Positions 53,660 to 63,632 of a stretch of DNA of 64,000 nucleotides are shown in pieces. Source of the stretch: an uncultured Clostridia bacterium (GTDB lineage Bacteria; Bacillota; Clostridia; Oscillospirales; Ruminococcaceae). The stretch lies in the NCBI GenBank assembly GCA_944385925.1, contig CALWZE010000060.1:35121-99120 (forward strand), written 5' to 3'. The translations under genes were made by a program, and so were the position numbers. How positions within the stretch are numbered: position 1 is the first letter of the stretch; each line of letters starts with the position of its first letter. The notes under the pieces were generated by a model. It saw only the letters and a list, made by a program, of their open reading frames with translations, was not told the DNA's origin and ran no database searches.

Positions 53660-55516
53660 TTAAACCTTAAAATCCGTTTTTTCGCGGCGCAAAACGCCCT
53701 TTTCGGTAATAATCAGGTCCATTTTCTGGTCATGCGGTTCCTGCGGTACCCGCTCCTGTACAAGCTCCTGCGGGCAAAGAACCATCCTGACCATGCCGCT
53801 GCGCACAAGATAACGGTCATAGTAGCCGCCGCCCTTGCCCACTCTGCCGAAGCTGCCGTCACAGACCGCGCAGGGGATAAGTCCGAGTTCAATTTCCTGC
53901 GGCGGCATTATTGCACAGCCGGAATCCGGTTCCAGAATACCATAAGCGCCGGGACGCAGTTCATCCAATCCATGCAGCAGACGAGCGGTCATTTCACCTT
54001 TTGCGCCGCACAAAGGCACGCAGAGCCGCTTGCCGTCCGCAAGGATTTTTTGCAGCAGCGCGGACGTATCCAGTTCACGCTCTGTCCCCACAAACGCAAA
54101 AACCGTCTTTGCCGCAGCGTATTCCGGCGTTTGCAGCACAGTTCGGGTAATACCATCGCTGATTTCGGCGCGTTTTTTCAAATCTGCGGCAAAATATTCG
54201 CGAGACATCCGCCGCAGCTGTGCACGTCTTTGATTTCGCAGCGCAAGGCCAGCCGCTTTTCCGGCAGCGCGCACCGTACCAATCATATAAAGCGTACCAA
54301 CGCAAAGCGCGGCGCCGTTTTCCTCAAAGGCGTATTCCGCCGCACGCTGGACCGCCTGCTCAACCGAAGCAAACCACTCAACCGGCTTGCCCAGCGGTTC
54401 AAGCTGCTGCGCGAGCTTATCTGCCGGCAGCGCGCGCGGATAGTCCGGCGCAGTCGCAATAAACCGCGCGGCAATCCCATTCAGCGACTCCAGCATCGGG
54501 CCAAGGTCCTTGTCTGCCATAACGCCAAGCACCACTGTGATTTTCTGCCCTTGCAAGACCCTTTTGGCTGCCGCACAGGCCGCGCGCACCCCCTGCGGGT
54601 TGTGGCCGCCGTCCGCAATGATGACCGGCTGCTCGCTGAGTACCTCAAAGCGTCCGGGCCAACGCGCCTGCGCCATCCCCTCGACCGCTGCCTGCTGCGA
54701 CACTGTAAAACCACATTGTCCCAACAGCTCGGCTGCCCGCAGTGCGGTCGCCGCATTTTGAAGCTGATGCGCCCCAAGCAGCGCAAGGCGGTACTGCGCG
54801 CCTTTATAACAAAAGCGCTGCCCGCTCAAATCTTCTCCCAGCGGCTGAATCTCCTGCTCAAGCGCCATAAAGAGCTGCGCGCCCTGCTTTTCGCATTCCG
54901 CCTCGATCACCCGCAGCGCCTCGGGCTGCTGCGCGCAGCTTACGACCATAGTTCCCGGCAGAATAATGCCGCTCTTATGCGCGGCAATTTCCGCGAGCGT
55001 CTCACCAAGCTCCCTGGTATGGTCGTAATCAATCGAGGCAATGACCTCAACCAGCTTGTTCTTTACTACATTGGTTGCGTCATACCGGCCGCCAAGTCCT
55101 GTTTCCCATACGACGATTTCGCATTCCGCTTTCCGGAAAGCGTCGATCGCCACCGCTGTCACCAGCTCAAATTCGCTTGGCGGAACAGCCATCTGCTCTA
55201 CAAAAGGCGCAACCCGGCTGACCGATTCCGCAAGTTCTGCATCCTGAATCGGCATGCCCTCAATATTTATCCGCTCATTGAACCGCTCAATAAACGGAGA
55301 GGTAAACAGTCCGACCCGAAATCCGGCTGCGCGCAGCATACAGGCAAGCATGACGCAAATGCTGCCCTTGCCGTTGGTGCCCGCAACATGCACGAATTTC
55401 AGTTCTTTCTGCGGATTGCCCATGCGCTCCAGCAGTTCAGTAATCCGAAGCAGCTTGTCTTTTTTTCCGCGTTTGTAAATGCCGTGAATATACGCGATCG
55501 CCTCATTATAATTCAT
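53660..55516 (-). CDS. FolC - 5-formyltetrahydrofolate cyclo-ligase fusion
   Basis: A single 618-residue chain with two folate enzymes. Residues 1 to about 430 are folylpolyglutamate synthase: P-loop HVAGTNGKGSIC (45-52), LFTSPFIERFNERI, ETGLGGRYDATNVV, IDYDHTRELGETL and DGGHNPQGVRA. Residues about 435-618 are 5-formyl-THF cyclo-ligase: RRAQLRRMSREYF start, FAFVGTERELDTS, and the ATP-binding GVGKGGGYYDRYL at 558-570 near the end. The ATG at 55516 has GGAGG 9 nt upstream. No frameshift or internal start is needed. The union would couple recovery of 5-formyl-THF to polyglutamation of folate. Confidence 0.93.
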   Translation of the reverse strand: MNYNEAIAYIHGIYKRGKKDKLLRITELLERMGNPQKELKFVHVAGTNGKGSICVMLACMLRAAGFRVGLFTSPFIERFNERINIEGMPIQDAELAESVSRVAPFVEQMAVPPSEFELVTAVAIDAFRKAECEIVVWETGLGGRYDATNVVKNKLVEVIASIDYDHTRELGETLAEIAAHKSGIILPGTMVVSCAQQPEALRVIEAECEKQGAQLFMALEQEIQPLGEDLSGQRFCYKGAQYRLALLGAHQLQNAATALRAAELLGQCGFTVSQQAAVEGMAQARWPGRFEVLSEQPVIIADGGHNPQGVRAACAAAKRVLQGQKITVVLGVMADKDLGPMLESLNGIAARFIATAPDYPRALPADKLAQQLEPLGKPVEWFASVEQAVQRAAEYAFEENGAALCVGTLYMIGTVRAAGKAAGLALRNQRRAQLRRMSREYFAADLKKRAEISDGITRTVLQTPEYAAAKTVFAFVGTERELDTSALLQKILADGKRLCVPLCGAKGEMTARLLHGLDELRPGAYGILEPDSGCAIMPPQEIELGLIPCAVCDGSFGRVGKGGGYYDRYLVRSGMVRMVLCPQELVQERVPQEPHDQKMDLIITEKGVLRREKTDFKV

Positions 55517-55643
55517 GTCGGCATCCTCCATATAGCAGGCGCTGCGCGCCTTTTTTCGCTCTCGACGCAAAGTCCCGCGCGGCGATATGCCGCGCGGAAC
55601 CGTCCGTTTTGTGTTTTTTATATATTTATTTCGCTTGGCGCGA

Positions 55644-57041
55644 TTAAGCTGCGGCCGGGTGTCCGTCATACAGGCCGGTCTCCAGCTCCATCGGGCGTAT
55701 TTTCCTGGAATATTCGCGCTTGAACATGATCAAAGTAAAGACAAGCGCAACAATTTCAGCAAGCAGCATTGCATACCAGGCAAACTCCAGACCAAACAGG
55801 CTTGCAAACAGATATGCGCAGGGCAACAGAACAACCATCTGACGCATGAAGGAGTTGATCATGCTGACGACACCATTGCCCAAGCCTGCCAGGGTGTTGA
55901 CCGCAACGATGGAGACTGCGGCCGGAATGAAGGTCAGGCTGATAATCCGCAGCGCACGAACGCCGATGCGCAGCATGTCGGGGCTGGCCTGGAACAGCGC
56001 GAGCAGCTGCTGGGGGAAAAGGCAAAAGATGCCGGTTCCGACTGCCATAATCGCGACCGCCACAACTGTAGCCAGTTTGTAGGCATGCATTACCCGGTCG
56101 GGGCGGCGTGCGCCATAATTGTATCCTGTGATCGGAATAAGGCCCTGGGTGAGGCCGAAAACCGGCATAAACACAAAACTTTGCAGCTTATAATATACGC
56201 CGAATACCGCGACGGCGGTCGTGGAGAACATGATCAGAATCTTATTCATACCCACATTCATGACCGAACTGATCGACTGCATAATAATCGAGGGCACGCC
56301 GACTTTATAAATATTGCCAACGATCTGCCCGCTGAACCGGAACCCGCGGAACTGAAATTTAATTTCCCTGTTTTTGAAATGGTTCAGAATCAGTGCGGTG
56401 GCAGCGCCTGCAACCTGGCCGATAACCGTTGCAACCGCCGCGCCTTTGATTCCCATTTCCGGAGCTCCAAAGCGCCCGAAAATCAGAATCGGGTCCAGAA
56501 TAATGTTGGTTATCGCACCGACAAGTTGAGAAAACATGCTGAGCAATGAATTGCCGGTTGCCTGAAGCAGTCTTTCTCCGATAATGCCGAAAAACACGCC
56601 GACACTCCATACCGCGCAAACCTCAAGATAGGTAGTTCCCATCTCGACGATCTCCTCGACTTCGGTAAAAGCAGCGATAAACGGGCGCGAAAACAGGACG
56701 CCCAGCACAACAAATACCAGCGTACTGGCCGCGGCAAGGATGAGCCCATGCGTCGCGGTTGCATTCGCTTCGTCGAATCGCTTTTCCCCAAGCTTGCGCG
56801 CAAGCAGCGAATTGACGCCCACGCCGGTACCAACTGCGACCGATATCATGAGCATCTGCGCAGGATAGGCAAGCGATGTCGCGGTCAGGGCATTTTCACT
56901 GATCTGCGCCACATAAATGCCATCTACGATATTATAAAGCGCCTGCACAAGCATCGAGACCATTAAAGGCAGCGATACCGAAACCAGCAGTTTGCCAATC
57001 GGCATTCTGCCGAGCTTATTTTCTCTGATCTGCTCTTCCAT
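55644..57041 (-). CDS. MATE-family efflux transporter
   Basis: A twelve-helix cation-coupled exporter of about 465 residues. The N-terminal half shows the MATE pattern LPLMVSMLVQALYNIVDGIYVAQ and GTGVGVNSLLARKLGE; the second half repeats it with GLTQGLIPITGYNYGAR. The ATG at 57041 (MEEQIRENKLGRM) is preferred, GGAAGG being 9 nt upstream; an ATG three codons earlier has only 4 nt. Substrate unknown. A GC-rich hairpin at 55575-55600 lies downstream, before folC. Confidence 0.92.
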   Translation of the reverse strand: MEEQIRENKLGRMPIGKLLVSVSLPLMVSMLVQALYNIVDGIYVAQISENALTATSLAYPAQMLMISVAVGTGVGVNSLLARKLGEKRFDEANATATHGLILAAASTLVFVVLGVLFSRPFIAAFTEVEEIVEMGTTYLEVCAVWSVGVFFGIIGERLLQATGNSLLSMFSQLVGAITNIILDPILIFGRFGAPEMGIKGAAVATVIGQVAGAATALILNHFKNREIKFQFRGFRFSGQIVGNIYKVGVPSIIMQSISSVMNVGMNKILIMFSTTAVAVFGVYYKLQSFVFMPVFGLTQGLIPITGYNYGARRPDRVMHAYKLATVVAVAIMAVGTGIFCLFPQQLLALFQASPDMLRIGVRALRIISLTFIPAAVSIVAVNTLAGLGNGVVSMINSFMRQMVVLLPCAYLFASLFGLEFAWYAMLLAEIVALVFTLIMFKREYSRKIRPMELETGLYDGHPAAA

Positions 57042-57227
57042 CTCATTCAACCTTCCCGTATTTCTGCACCCTGTGGATTATAACACAGGCATCTTAAATA
57101 CACAATATTAATGGGGAAAAGCCGTCTGTCTGTGCCACGCCGCGTCAGACACGGATAAGGCCATGAAAATTACGAAAAAATCCCCGCTTCTGGCCTATTC
57201 CGCTAGAGATTATTCAAAAACGGGGTT

Positions 57228-57256
57228 TTGCTTTAGGCACTGTGTTATGGTATCAT
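57228..57256 (+). promoter_or_regulatory. Promoter of the CNNM/CorC-type gene
   Basis: TTGCTT (57228-57233), 17 nt, TATCAT (57251-57256) with TGG immediately upstream of the -10. Confidence 0.65.
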
Positions 57257-57320
57257 TATTGGAATAATTCCTCGAAGGCTGTCTTGGCCTAACACGATAA
57301 ATGTAAAGGAGAAATATACA

Positions 57321-58646
57321 ATGCCGCAAGGCGACCCTCTCGGATCTGTTTTATTAATTCTCGTACTGATTGCTTTAAACGCCCTTTTTGCCATGAGTGA
57401 AATCGCCGTCATCTCATTTAACGATACAAAACTCCGCCGGTTGGCAGAGGACGGCAACCGTAAGGCAAAGATTCTTTACAAGCTAACGCGCGAGCCATCC
57501 AAATTTCTGGCCACGATTCAGGTCGGCGTGACTTTGAGCGGTCTGTTGTCCTCCGCGTTTGCGGCGGACAGTTTCGCTGAGTATATCGTCTACTGGCTGC
57601 GGGACAGCGGTATCCCGACCGGTGTCGTCCGCAGCGTCTCCATCGTCGTAATCACCCTGATCCTGTCCTTTATCACGCTGGTCTTTGGCGAGCTGGTTCC
57701 CAAGCGCGTCGCCATGAACAACCCGGAAAAAATCTCTTTCGCGGTTGCCGGTATTCTCAACGTGGTCAGTGTGGCCGCGAAACCCTTTGTCGCCCTGCTT
57801 TCCGCCACAACCAACGGCATTCTTCGCTTGATCGGTATTAACCCGGATCAGGAGGAGCCGGAGGTTACTGAGGAAGAGATCCGCATGATGATCGACGTTG
57901 GCGAAGAAGACGGAACCATCGAGCAAAGCGAGAAGGAAATGCTGCACAACATTTTCGAGTTTGACGATCGCACTGCTGATGAAGTCATGACCCACCGCAC
58001 CGAGATCGTTGCGCTGGATATCGGTGCATCACTGGAAACCGTCATCCAGCTTGCGGTTGAAAACGGACATTCCCGCCTGCCTGTCTGCGAAGGGGGCGTT
58101 GACAATATCATCGGTTTGCTGAACATCAAGGATCTGCTTCCGCTGGTTGTCGCGCCGCCCAGTGATTTCCGCATTCGCAAATATATGCGTGAAGTTATGT
58201 ATGTACCGGAAAGTTCCCGCTGCAAAGATGTATTTGAGGAATTCCGGCGCAAAAAGCTCCAGCTTGCGGTTGTGGTTGATGAATACGGCGGAACGGCCGG
58301 CATTATCACAATGGAAGATATTCTGGAATCCATTGTCGGCAACATCCAGGATGAATATGACCAGGAGCCGGAAGACATTCAGAAGATCACTGATACGGAA
58401 TACCTTCTTGCCGGCAGCGCCCCACTGGAAACGGTTGCGGACGCATTGGGAATTAAGTTTTTTGAAGAAGACTATGACACGATTGCCGGTCTGATTATTG
58501 ACCGCCTTGGGCGGCTGCCGTCCCAGGAACTTCAGGAAAGCGTGGAATACGGCGGCTACAAATTTACGGCGGAAAAGGTTTCCGAACACCGTATCCTTTG
58601 CGTTCGCGCCGTTAAGCTGCCGGAAAAGGAGACAAAAGATGAATAA
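57321..58646 (+). CDS. Hemolysin C/CorC-type CNNM transporter
   Basis: A membrane protein probably exporting Mg2+ or Co2+. The 441 residues begin with a DUF21 (CNNM) domain of four helices (about 1-190: LNALFAMSEIAVISF, FLATIQVGVTLSGLLSSAFA), then two CBS domains (RTEIVALDIG to LAVVVDEYGGTAGIITMEDILE) and a C-terminal transporter-associated domain. AAAGGAG lies ahead of the start. The following membrane-protein gene overlaps its end by 8 bp. Confidence 0.93.
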   Translation: MPQGDPLGSVLLILVLIALNALFAMSEIAVISFNDTKLRRLAEDGNRKAKILYKLTREPSKFLATIQVGVTLSGLLSSAFAADSFAEYIVYWLRDSGIPTGVVRSVSIVVITLILSFITLVFGELVPKRVAMNNPEKISFAVAGILNVVSVAAKPFVALLSATTNGILRLIGINPDQEEPEVTEEEIRMMIDVGEEDGTIEQSEKEMLHNIFEFDDRTADEVMTHRTEIVALDIGASLETVIQLAVENGHSRLPVCEGGVDNIIGLLNIKDLLPLVVAPPSDFRIRKYMREVMYVPESSRCKDVFEEFRRKKLQLAVVVDEYGGTAGIITMEDILESIVGNIQDEYDQEPEDIQKITDTEYLLAGSAPLETVADALGIKFFEEDYDTIAGLIIDRLGRLPSQELQESVEYGGYKFTAEKVSEHRILCVRAVKLPEKETKDE

Positions 58647-59382
58647 ACCATCAAAAAAAATGAACTGGAAAAAGATTGTTGGCCTGCTTTTATTTATTTC
58701 CCTGCTTTTTTCTATCGGTTATGCAATCGTTCGGTTCATCCATGCGCCATCGGCCGATGAGGCAGTGGGCAATGAATTGCAGCGCAGCGACTATCTGCTG
58801 ATGCTTTTGCAATGCTGCCTTGGCCTGATCGTCATGTTCCTGCCCAGCTTCATCAATAAAAAGTTTTCTATCGACATCCCCAACTACATGTATATCCTTT
58901 ATTTCCTGTTCCTGTACTGCGCGATTTATCTAGGGGAAGTCCGGCAATTCTTCTATATTGTGCCGCACTGGGACACATATCTGCACGCTTTCAGCGGCGC
59001 TATGCTGGGTGCGCTCGGTTTTTCTCTTGTCACCATACTTAACGACAACAAATCCGTTGCGGTCAATTTAAGCCCGGTTTTCGTTGCGCTGTTTGCTTTT
59101 TGCTTTGCACTGGCGGCAGGTGCCGTTTGGGAAATTTATGAGTTTTCCGGAGATGCACTGCTCGGCTTGAACATGCAGAAATACCGCCTTGCTGACGGAA
59201 CCCTGCTGATTGGCCACGCGGCGCTTTCCGACACCATGAAAGATCTGATTATAGATGCCCTCAGCGCGCTTTTGGTCACCGTGATCGGTTATCTGGGCCT
59301 GAAGCGCCGCGCCCGGGTTGGTGCCAAATATCTCGAAGAGCCGGAGCTGGAAATGGAGAAGGACTCGGAAAAGGAGAATTGA
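58639..59382 (+). CDS. DUF2238-like integral membrane protein
   Basis: Function unknown. The 247 residues have about six helices. Conserved-looking blocks are PHWDTYLHAFSGAMLGALGF, AGAVWEIYEFSGD, LGLNMQKY and LSDTMKDLIIDALSALL, resembling YjdF/DUF2238 proteins. The tail is strongly acidic. The ATG at 58639 overlaps the end of the CorC-like gene, with AAAGGAG just before it, so they form a two-gene operon. Confidence 0.75.
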   Translation: MNKPSKKMNWKKIVGLLLFISLLFSIGYAIVRFIHAPSADEAVGNELQRSDYLLMLLQCCLGLIVMFLPSFINKKFSIDIPNYMYILYFLFLYCAIYLGEVRQFFYIVPHWDTYLHAFSGAMLGALGFSLVTILNDNKSVAVNLSPVFVALFAFCFALAAGAVWEIYEFSGDALLGLNMQKYRLADGTLLIGHAALSDTMKDLIIDALSALLVTVIGYLGLKRRARVGAKYLEEPELEMEKDSEKEN

Positions 59383-59642
59383 CCGCTTGCGATCTGACGC
59401 GCAGTTGTCCCGCAAGAAAGCCTTTAAATGTGCGGATACACCTGTTCGCCCGGACTTTTCTTCAACAAGCCCGGAAGCCAACTGTGGAATAATGACGTAA
59501 ACTCTCTCCTGAGGAATCCATTTTTTGAGAAATAGAGACTCAGATATATTTTCTCACTGTATTCGGCCTGCGGGCTTGAAGATCGCAAAGTTAGTTATAC
59601 GTTCTTCCGTTTTCTTTTCATCATATTAAATAAATTTAAAAG

Positions 59643-59678
59643 AGCGCAGCGCCACTATGAATTTGGCGCTGCGCTTTT
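59643..59678. terminator. Hairpin terminator
   Basis: AGCGCAGCGCC pairs with GGCGCTGCGCT, with A-rich left and TTTT right flanks. It probably ends the CorC-like operon, although 260 bp after its last stop codon. Confidence 0.85.
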
Positions 59679-60314
59679 ACTGTTTACGGAAAACATCTTC
59701 TCTGTCAGCAAAGGCATCCTATCGTAAAACTTTTGCATCAACCTCCAAAGCAAACGAACTGCGAAAAAATCAAATTGCCTACAATAAAAACTTCCCGGGA
59801 CCGGTCATTTGCAAACAGACAGCCGGAAAGATAATGCAGAAGAGGATTGTTCGGCCTCTCTGGAGCACTACCCTACTTGAATTCGTTCCGGGAGAGCTTA
59901 CAGGCTCCCTCTTGGATAGTGTTCTGGAAAGGAAAACAGACGAGCCCCAACCTGTCTCATACAATACAGCCCACCCAGATAAATTTCAGCCGCAAGGCCA
60001 AGTCTAAAAAGTGTGTGCAGGAATACGATCGCTGCTTTTTTCACCCGCTTCACCAACCCAGGCAGCAGGATAAACTCAGTAATAAATATTGCGGCCTATT
60101 CTCTGTTGCTAAAAGCTTGTCTGCTTGCTCTTTCCAGCACCGTCAAATGCGCCGAAAAAGAACACCAAGACAACATTCATTTGCATACTTCACACAGCCT
60201 CTTATTCGGTGCTGTCTTCGCGGGGCTGGTTAAATCCGTGATCTGTTCATTACTAAAGTATTCTCTATTTATCCCGTTCAAATCGGGGAATTTTTCATCT
60301 CCATTTTCACATAC
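59679..60314. other. Intergenic stretch, nothing recognised
   Basis: About 640 bp between terminators. Plus-strand frames of 100-130 codons overlap each other and have no binding site or protein-like pattern. I looked for tmRNA, RNase P and SRP RNA signatures and saw none. Confidence 0.5.
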
Positions 60315-60350
60315 AAAAAATCCCTGACGCAAATACGTCAGGGATTTTTT
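60315..60350. terminator. Bidirectional terminator after rplL
   Basis: AAAAAATCCCTGACG pairs with CGTCAGGGATTTTTT around CAAATA. It ends the rplJL transcript on the minus strand. Confidence 0.95.
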
Positions 60351-60365
60351 AACAGAAAACAGAGA

Positions 60366-60740
60366 TTACTTCAGCTCGACGGTTGCGCCAGCCTCGGTCA
60401 GGGTCTTCTGGATCGCCTCAGCGTCAGCCTTGGAGACAGCCTCTTTCAGGGTCTTCGGAGCGTTGTCAACCAGCTCCTTGGACTCTTTCAGGCCAAGACC
60501 GGTGAACTCCTTGACAGCCTTGATGACCGCCATCTTGTTGGCGCCAACCTCTTTGAGGACAACGTCAAACTCGCTCTTCTCCTCGGCAGCCTCAGCAGCA
60601 CCAGCAGCCGGGCCAGCAACCGCAACAGCGGTCGCAGCGGCGGAAACGCCGAACTCCTCTTCGATCGCCTTAACGAGCTCGGAAAGCTCGAGAACTGTCA
60701 TGCCTTTGATCTCTTCGATCATCTTTGCAAAATCAGCCAT
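60366..60740 (-). CDS. rplL: 50S ribosomal protein L7/L12
   Basis: The flexible stalk protein that recruits translation GTPases. The 124 residues have an N-terminal dimerisation helix pair, an Ala/Gly-rich hinge ([17 protein letters not shown]) and the C-terminal domain with [20 protein letters not shown]. It lies 60 bp after rplJ. Confidence 0.98.
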   Translation of the reverse strand: MADFAKMIEEIKGMTVLELSELVKAIEEEFGVSAAATAVAVAGPAAGAAEAAEEKSEFDVVLKEVGANKMAVIKAVKEFTGLGLKESKELVDNAPKTLKEAVSKADAEAIQKTLTEAGATVELK

Positions 60741-60800
60741 TTTAATTTCTCCTTATTTAATTTCAGATATCATGCGGCTATGCCGCTCGGTTGAGGCAGA

Positions 60801-61304
60801 TTACGCCTCGGCTTCTTTTTTCTTCGCAACCTCGCTGATTGCGCGGGCAAAGGAAGCGATGATGCTGTTGAGGGAGCCGGCGACCTGCGCGATGAGAACA
60901 TCTCTCGAGGGCAGCGCAGCCAGCGCCTTGAGCTGGTCAACGTTCATGTAATTGCCGCCGACATAGCCCATCTTCATGTTGAAGAATTCCTTGTTCTTGG
61001 ACGCGTATTTCTGAATTACGCGCGCCGGAGCAACTTCATCGTCCGAAATCGCGACGGCAGTGGTGCCGTTGAGCACTGCGGTCAGCTCATCGAGGCCAGC
61101 CTGCTTGCACGCAAGGGTGAGCAGGGTGTTCTTGACGACCGAATACTCAACATTCTCCGCACGAAGATCGCTTCTGAGCTTGGTGTCATCCGCCACGTTG
61201 ATTCCCTTGTAATCGACGAGGACGACAGACTTGGCAGCTTTCAGCTTCTCGGTCAGCGCGGCGACCTGCGCCTGCTTTTCGGAAAGAACCTGTGCACTGG
61301 GCAT
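60801..61304 (-). CDS. rplJ: 50S ribosomal protein L10
   Basis: The base of the stalk. 167 residues: LSEKQAQVAALTEKLKAAK, VVLVDYKGINVADDTKLR and YSVVKNTLLTLA are family blocks; the Ala-rich C-terminal helix binds L7/L12. Preceded by an L10 leader with attenuator and its own consensus promoter. Confidence 0.97.
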   Translation of the reverse strand: MPSAQVLSEKQAQVAALTEKLKAAKSVVLVDYKGINVADDTKLRSDLRAENVEYSVVKNTLLTLACKQAGLDELTAVLNGTTAVAISDDEVAPARVIQKYASKNKEFFNMKMGYVGGNYMNVDQLKALAALPSRDVLIAQVAGSLNSIIASFARAISEVAKKKEAEA

Positions 61305-61340
61305 ATTCTGTTTTTCACCTCCGTTAACTTGATCCGCGTG

Positions 61341-61500
61341 AAAACAAAAAACCCTTTCCCGGTCAGCCGCCGGGAAAGGGAAACATTCTTCATAAACGCC
61401 GCAATTGTATGCAGCCTTAATCAGATGTTTTTTCCTCGGCAGGCGGCTCGCATCAGCGGGCCATTATGCTTTCACACCTGCTGTCTTTGGTCAAAACAGC
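61341..61500 (-). ncRNA. Ribosomal protein L10 leader with attenuator
   Basis: The minus-strand leader has paired elements AGACAGCAGGTG and GCCTGCCGAGGA, typical of Firmicutes L10 leaders. It ends with the terminator CCCTTTCCCGG / CCGGGAAAGGG (61352-61380) plus TTTTTTGTTTT, about 40 nt before rplJ. Binding of L10(L12)4 is the expected repressing signal. Confidence 0.9.
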
Positions 61501-61506
61501 TTTATT

Positions 61507-61535
61507 ATTATACGACAGGCTGTTCAGCTTGTCAA
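61507..61535 (-). promoter_or_regulatory. Promoter of rplJL
   Basis: TTGACA (61530-61535), 17 nt, TATAAT (61507-61512) on the minus strand, a full consensus match overlapping the region just after rplA. Confidence 0.93.
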
Positions 61536-61541
61536 CTGTTT

Positions 61542-62258
61542 TTACGCCTGCTGCGCGTTGAGCGCGCTCATATAACGCTGGGTCGCAACCTTGACGCCCG
61601 GGCCCATGGTAGTGGACACGACGCAGGACTTGATATACTGACCCTTCGCAGCCGCCGGCTTCGCCTTAACGATCGCCTCGATGAGGGTCTCGAAGTTCTC
61701 GGTCAGCTTCTCCTTACCGAAAGACGCCTTGCCGATCGGGCAGTGAATGATATTGCTCTTGTCCAGACGATACTCGATCTTACCGGCTTTCGCCTCGCCG
61801 ACCGCTTTTGCAACGTCGGGGGTAACGGTACCGGCCTTGGGGTTCGGCATCAGGCCGCGCGGTCCGAGGATTTTACCCAGACGGCCGACAACGCCCATCA
61901 TGTCAGGAGAGGCGATAACGACGTCAAAGTCCATAAAGCCTTCCTTCTGAACCTTCTCGGCGAGCTCTTCCGCGCCGACATATTCCGCGCCGGCAGCCTC
62001 GGCAGCCTTAGCGTTGTCGCCCTTGGCGAAGACACAGACGCGAACCTTTTTGCCGGTGCCGTTGGGCAGGACGACTGCGCCGCGGACCTGCTGGTCAGCG
62101 TGACGGCTGTCAACGCCCAGACGGATGTGCATTTCAACGGTCTCGTCGAACTTTGCCTTCGCGCTCTGGCAGCAGAGGTCGAGAGCCTCGGTGGTCTCAT
62201 ACAGTTTGGTGCGGTCAATGAGCTTTGCGCTCTCAATGTAGTGTTTACCGTGTTTCAT
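61542..62258 (-). CDS. rplA: 50S ribosomal protein L1
   Basis: The L1 stalk protein controlling release of E-site tRNA. 238 residues; [23 protein letters not shown], the [25 protein letters not shown] block and the C-terminal TTMGPGVKV are all present. It follows rplK by 5 bp. Confidence 0.98.
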   Translation of the reverse strand: MKHGKHYIESAKLIDRTKLYETTEALDLCCQSAKAKFDETVEMHIRLGVDSRHADQQVRGAVVLPNGTGKKVRVCVFAKGDNAKAAEAAGAEYVGAEELAEKVQKEGFMDFDVVIASPDMMGVVGRLGKILGPRGLMPNPKAGTVTPDVAKAVGEAKAGKIEYRLDKSNIIHCPIGKASFGKEKLTENFETLIEAIVKAKPAAAKGQYIKSCVVSTTMGPGVKVATQRYMSALNAQQA

Positions 62259-62263
62259 TCTTC

Positions 62264-62692
62264 TCAGCCCTCCTCTACGAGCACGCCCATGCTGCGGGCG
62301 GTGCCGGCAACCATCTTCATCGCCGCTTCAAGCGTGGCGGCGTTGAGGTCGGGCTTTTTGATCTCGGCGATCTTCTGCAGCGACGCTCTGGACAGGGTCG
62401 CAACCTTGGTCTTGTTGGGTGCGCCCGAGCCGCTCTCGATATTGCATTCCTTCTTGATCAGAACCGCCGCGGGCGGGGTTTTGGTCACGAAAGTGAAGGA
62501 GCTGTCCGCGTAAACCGTGATGACAACCGGAATGATCATGCCGATGTCGTTCTTGGTACGCTCGTTAAACTCTTTGGTGAACGCCATGATGTTGACGCCG
62601 TGCTGACCAAGCGCGGGGCCGACAGGGGGCGCCGGCGTCGCTTTGCCGGCAGGGATCTGAAGCTTGATATAGCCTTTTACCTTTTGTGCCAT
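62264..62692 (-). CDS. rplK: 50S ribosomal protein L11
   Basis: Part of the GTPase-associated centre. The start [20 protein letters not shown] gives 142 residues; [15 protein letters not shown] and GTARSMGV are diagnostic. Upstream in-frame codons fall in a gap after nusG and are not used. Confidence 0.98.
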   Translation of the reverse strand: MAQKVKGYIKLQIPAGKATPAPPVGPALGQHGVNIMAFTKEFNERTKNDIGMIIPVVITVYADSSFTFVTKTPPAAVLIKKECNIESGSGAPNKTKVATLSRASLQKIAEIKKPDLNAATLEAAMKMVAGTARSMGVLVEEG

Positions 62693-62831
62693 TTTACTTC
62701 CTCCGAATTGAGTGGTGAAATCGGAACGCATTAAAAGATTTTGCGCCCCTCCCACGAGGACGCGCGAACTTGCTGCACGCCCTCTCTGAACGCTTCTTAC
62801 GCGAAGCGCATCATACAAAGTTTAGTACTGC

Positions 62832-63344
62832 TCAGATGGCCGTAGCCTGTCCAAGCTCGATCTCGGCGGTCGTTTCGCGGCCAAACATCGAGACCTTGAC
62901 CTTCTGTTTCTCCTTGTCGATTTCCTCGACAACGCCCACAAAACCGGCGAGCGGCCCATCGGTGATCTTGACGCTGTCGCCGACATTGTAATCGACCGTG
63001 ATCTCGCGTGTTTCCACGCCGAGCTTGTCGACCTCTTCCTGCGAAAGCGGGACCGGTTTGGTCGTCGTGCCGACAAATCCGGTCACGCCGCGCGTATTGC
63101 GCACGATGTACCAGGTTTCATCGGTGACGATCATCTTGACCAGAACATAGCCCGGGAAAATCTTGCGCTCGATCTCCTTGCGCTTGTTGTCCTTGATCTC
63201 GACGACCTTCTCGGTCGGAATCTTCACTTCAAAGATAAGGTCCTGGAGCCTGCGGTTTTCCACCATCTTTTCGATGTTGGTGGCAACCTTGTTTTCATAA
63301 CCGGAATAGGTATGGATCACATACCATCTCGCGGCGTCAGACAT
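62832..63344 (-). CDS. nusG: Transcription termination/antitermination factor NusG
   Basis: Binds RNA polymerase and links it to Rho or ribosomes. 170 residues; NGN domain (WYVIHTYSGYENKVATNIE, FPGYVLVKM, VRNTRGVTGFVG) and KOW domain (VKITDGPLAGFVGVVEEID). It lies 50 bp after secE in the standard order. Confidence 0.98.
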   Translation of the reverse strand: MSDAARWYVIHTYSGYENKVATNIEKMVENRRLQDLIFEVKIPTEKVVEIKDNKRKEIERKIFPGYVLVKMIVTDETWYIVRNTRGVTGFVGTTTKPVPLSQEEVDKLGVETREITVDYNVGDSVKITDGPLAGFVGVVEEIDKEKQKVKVSMFGRETTAEIELGQATAI

Positions 63345-63393
63345 ATGCTTACACCACCTTACTGCGCCGCCGGAACAGACCCGGCGTGCGAAA

Positions 63394-63618
63394 TCAGAGA
63401 ATCAACCCGCGCAGAAGCCCGAACAGAATGTCGAGCGCCCAAATCGCGACTGCAAACACAAGGCAGGTCACAAAAACGACCGTCGTGTTGTTGATAATCT
63501 GTTTGCGGGACGGCCAGACGATTTTCTTGAACTCGCCCCAAACGTCGCGGAAGTACTTGCCCGCTCTTGCAAAAAAGCTCGGCTTTTTCGCCTTTGCGTT
63601 GGACTGTTTGTCTGCCAT
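63394..63618 (-). CDS. secE: Preprotein translocase subunit SecE
   Basis: The essential small subunit of SecYEG. The start MADKQSNAKAKK gives 74 residues. An amphipathic region FRDVWGEFKKIVWPSRKQII is followed by one membrane helix. AAAGAG precedes the ATG. Between rpmG and nusG as in most bacteria. Confidence 0.97.
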   Translation of the reverse strand: MADKQSNAKAKKPSFFARAGKYFRDVWGEFKKIVWPSRKQIINNTTVVFVTCLVFAVAIWALDILFGLLRGLIL

Positions 63619-63632
63619 TCTCTTTACCGCCT

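Noticed and set aside
53606..55723. 705-codon plus-strand open frame opposite the FolC fusion
   Set aside because: Antisense shadow; the opposite strand has unambiguous FolC and cyclo-ligase motifs.
59657..60233. Overlapping plus-strand frames in the gap before rplL
   Set aside because: No binding sites, no protein-like composition, mutually overlapping; flanked by terminators.
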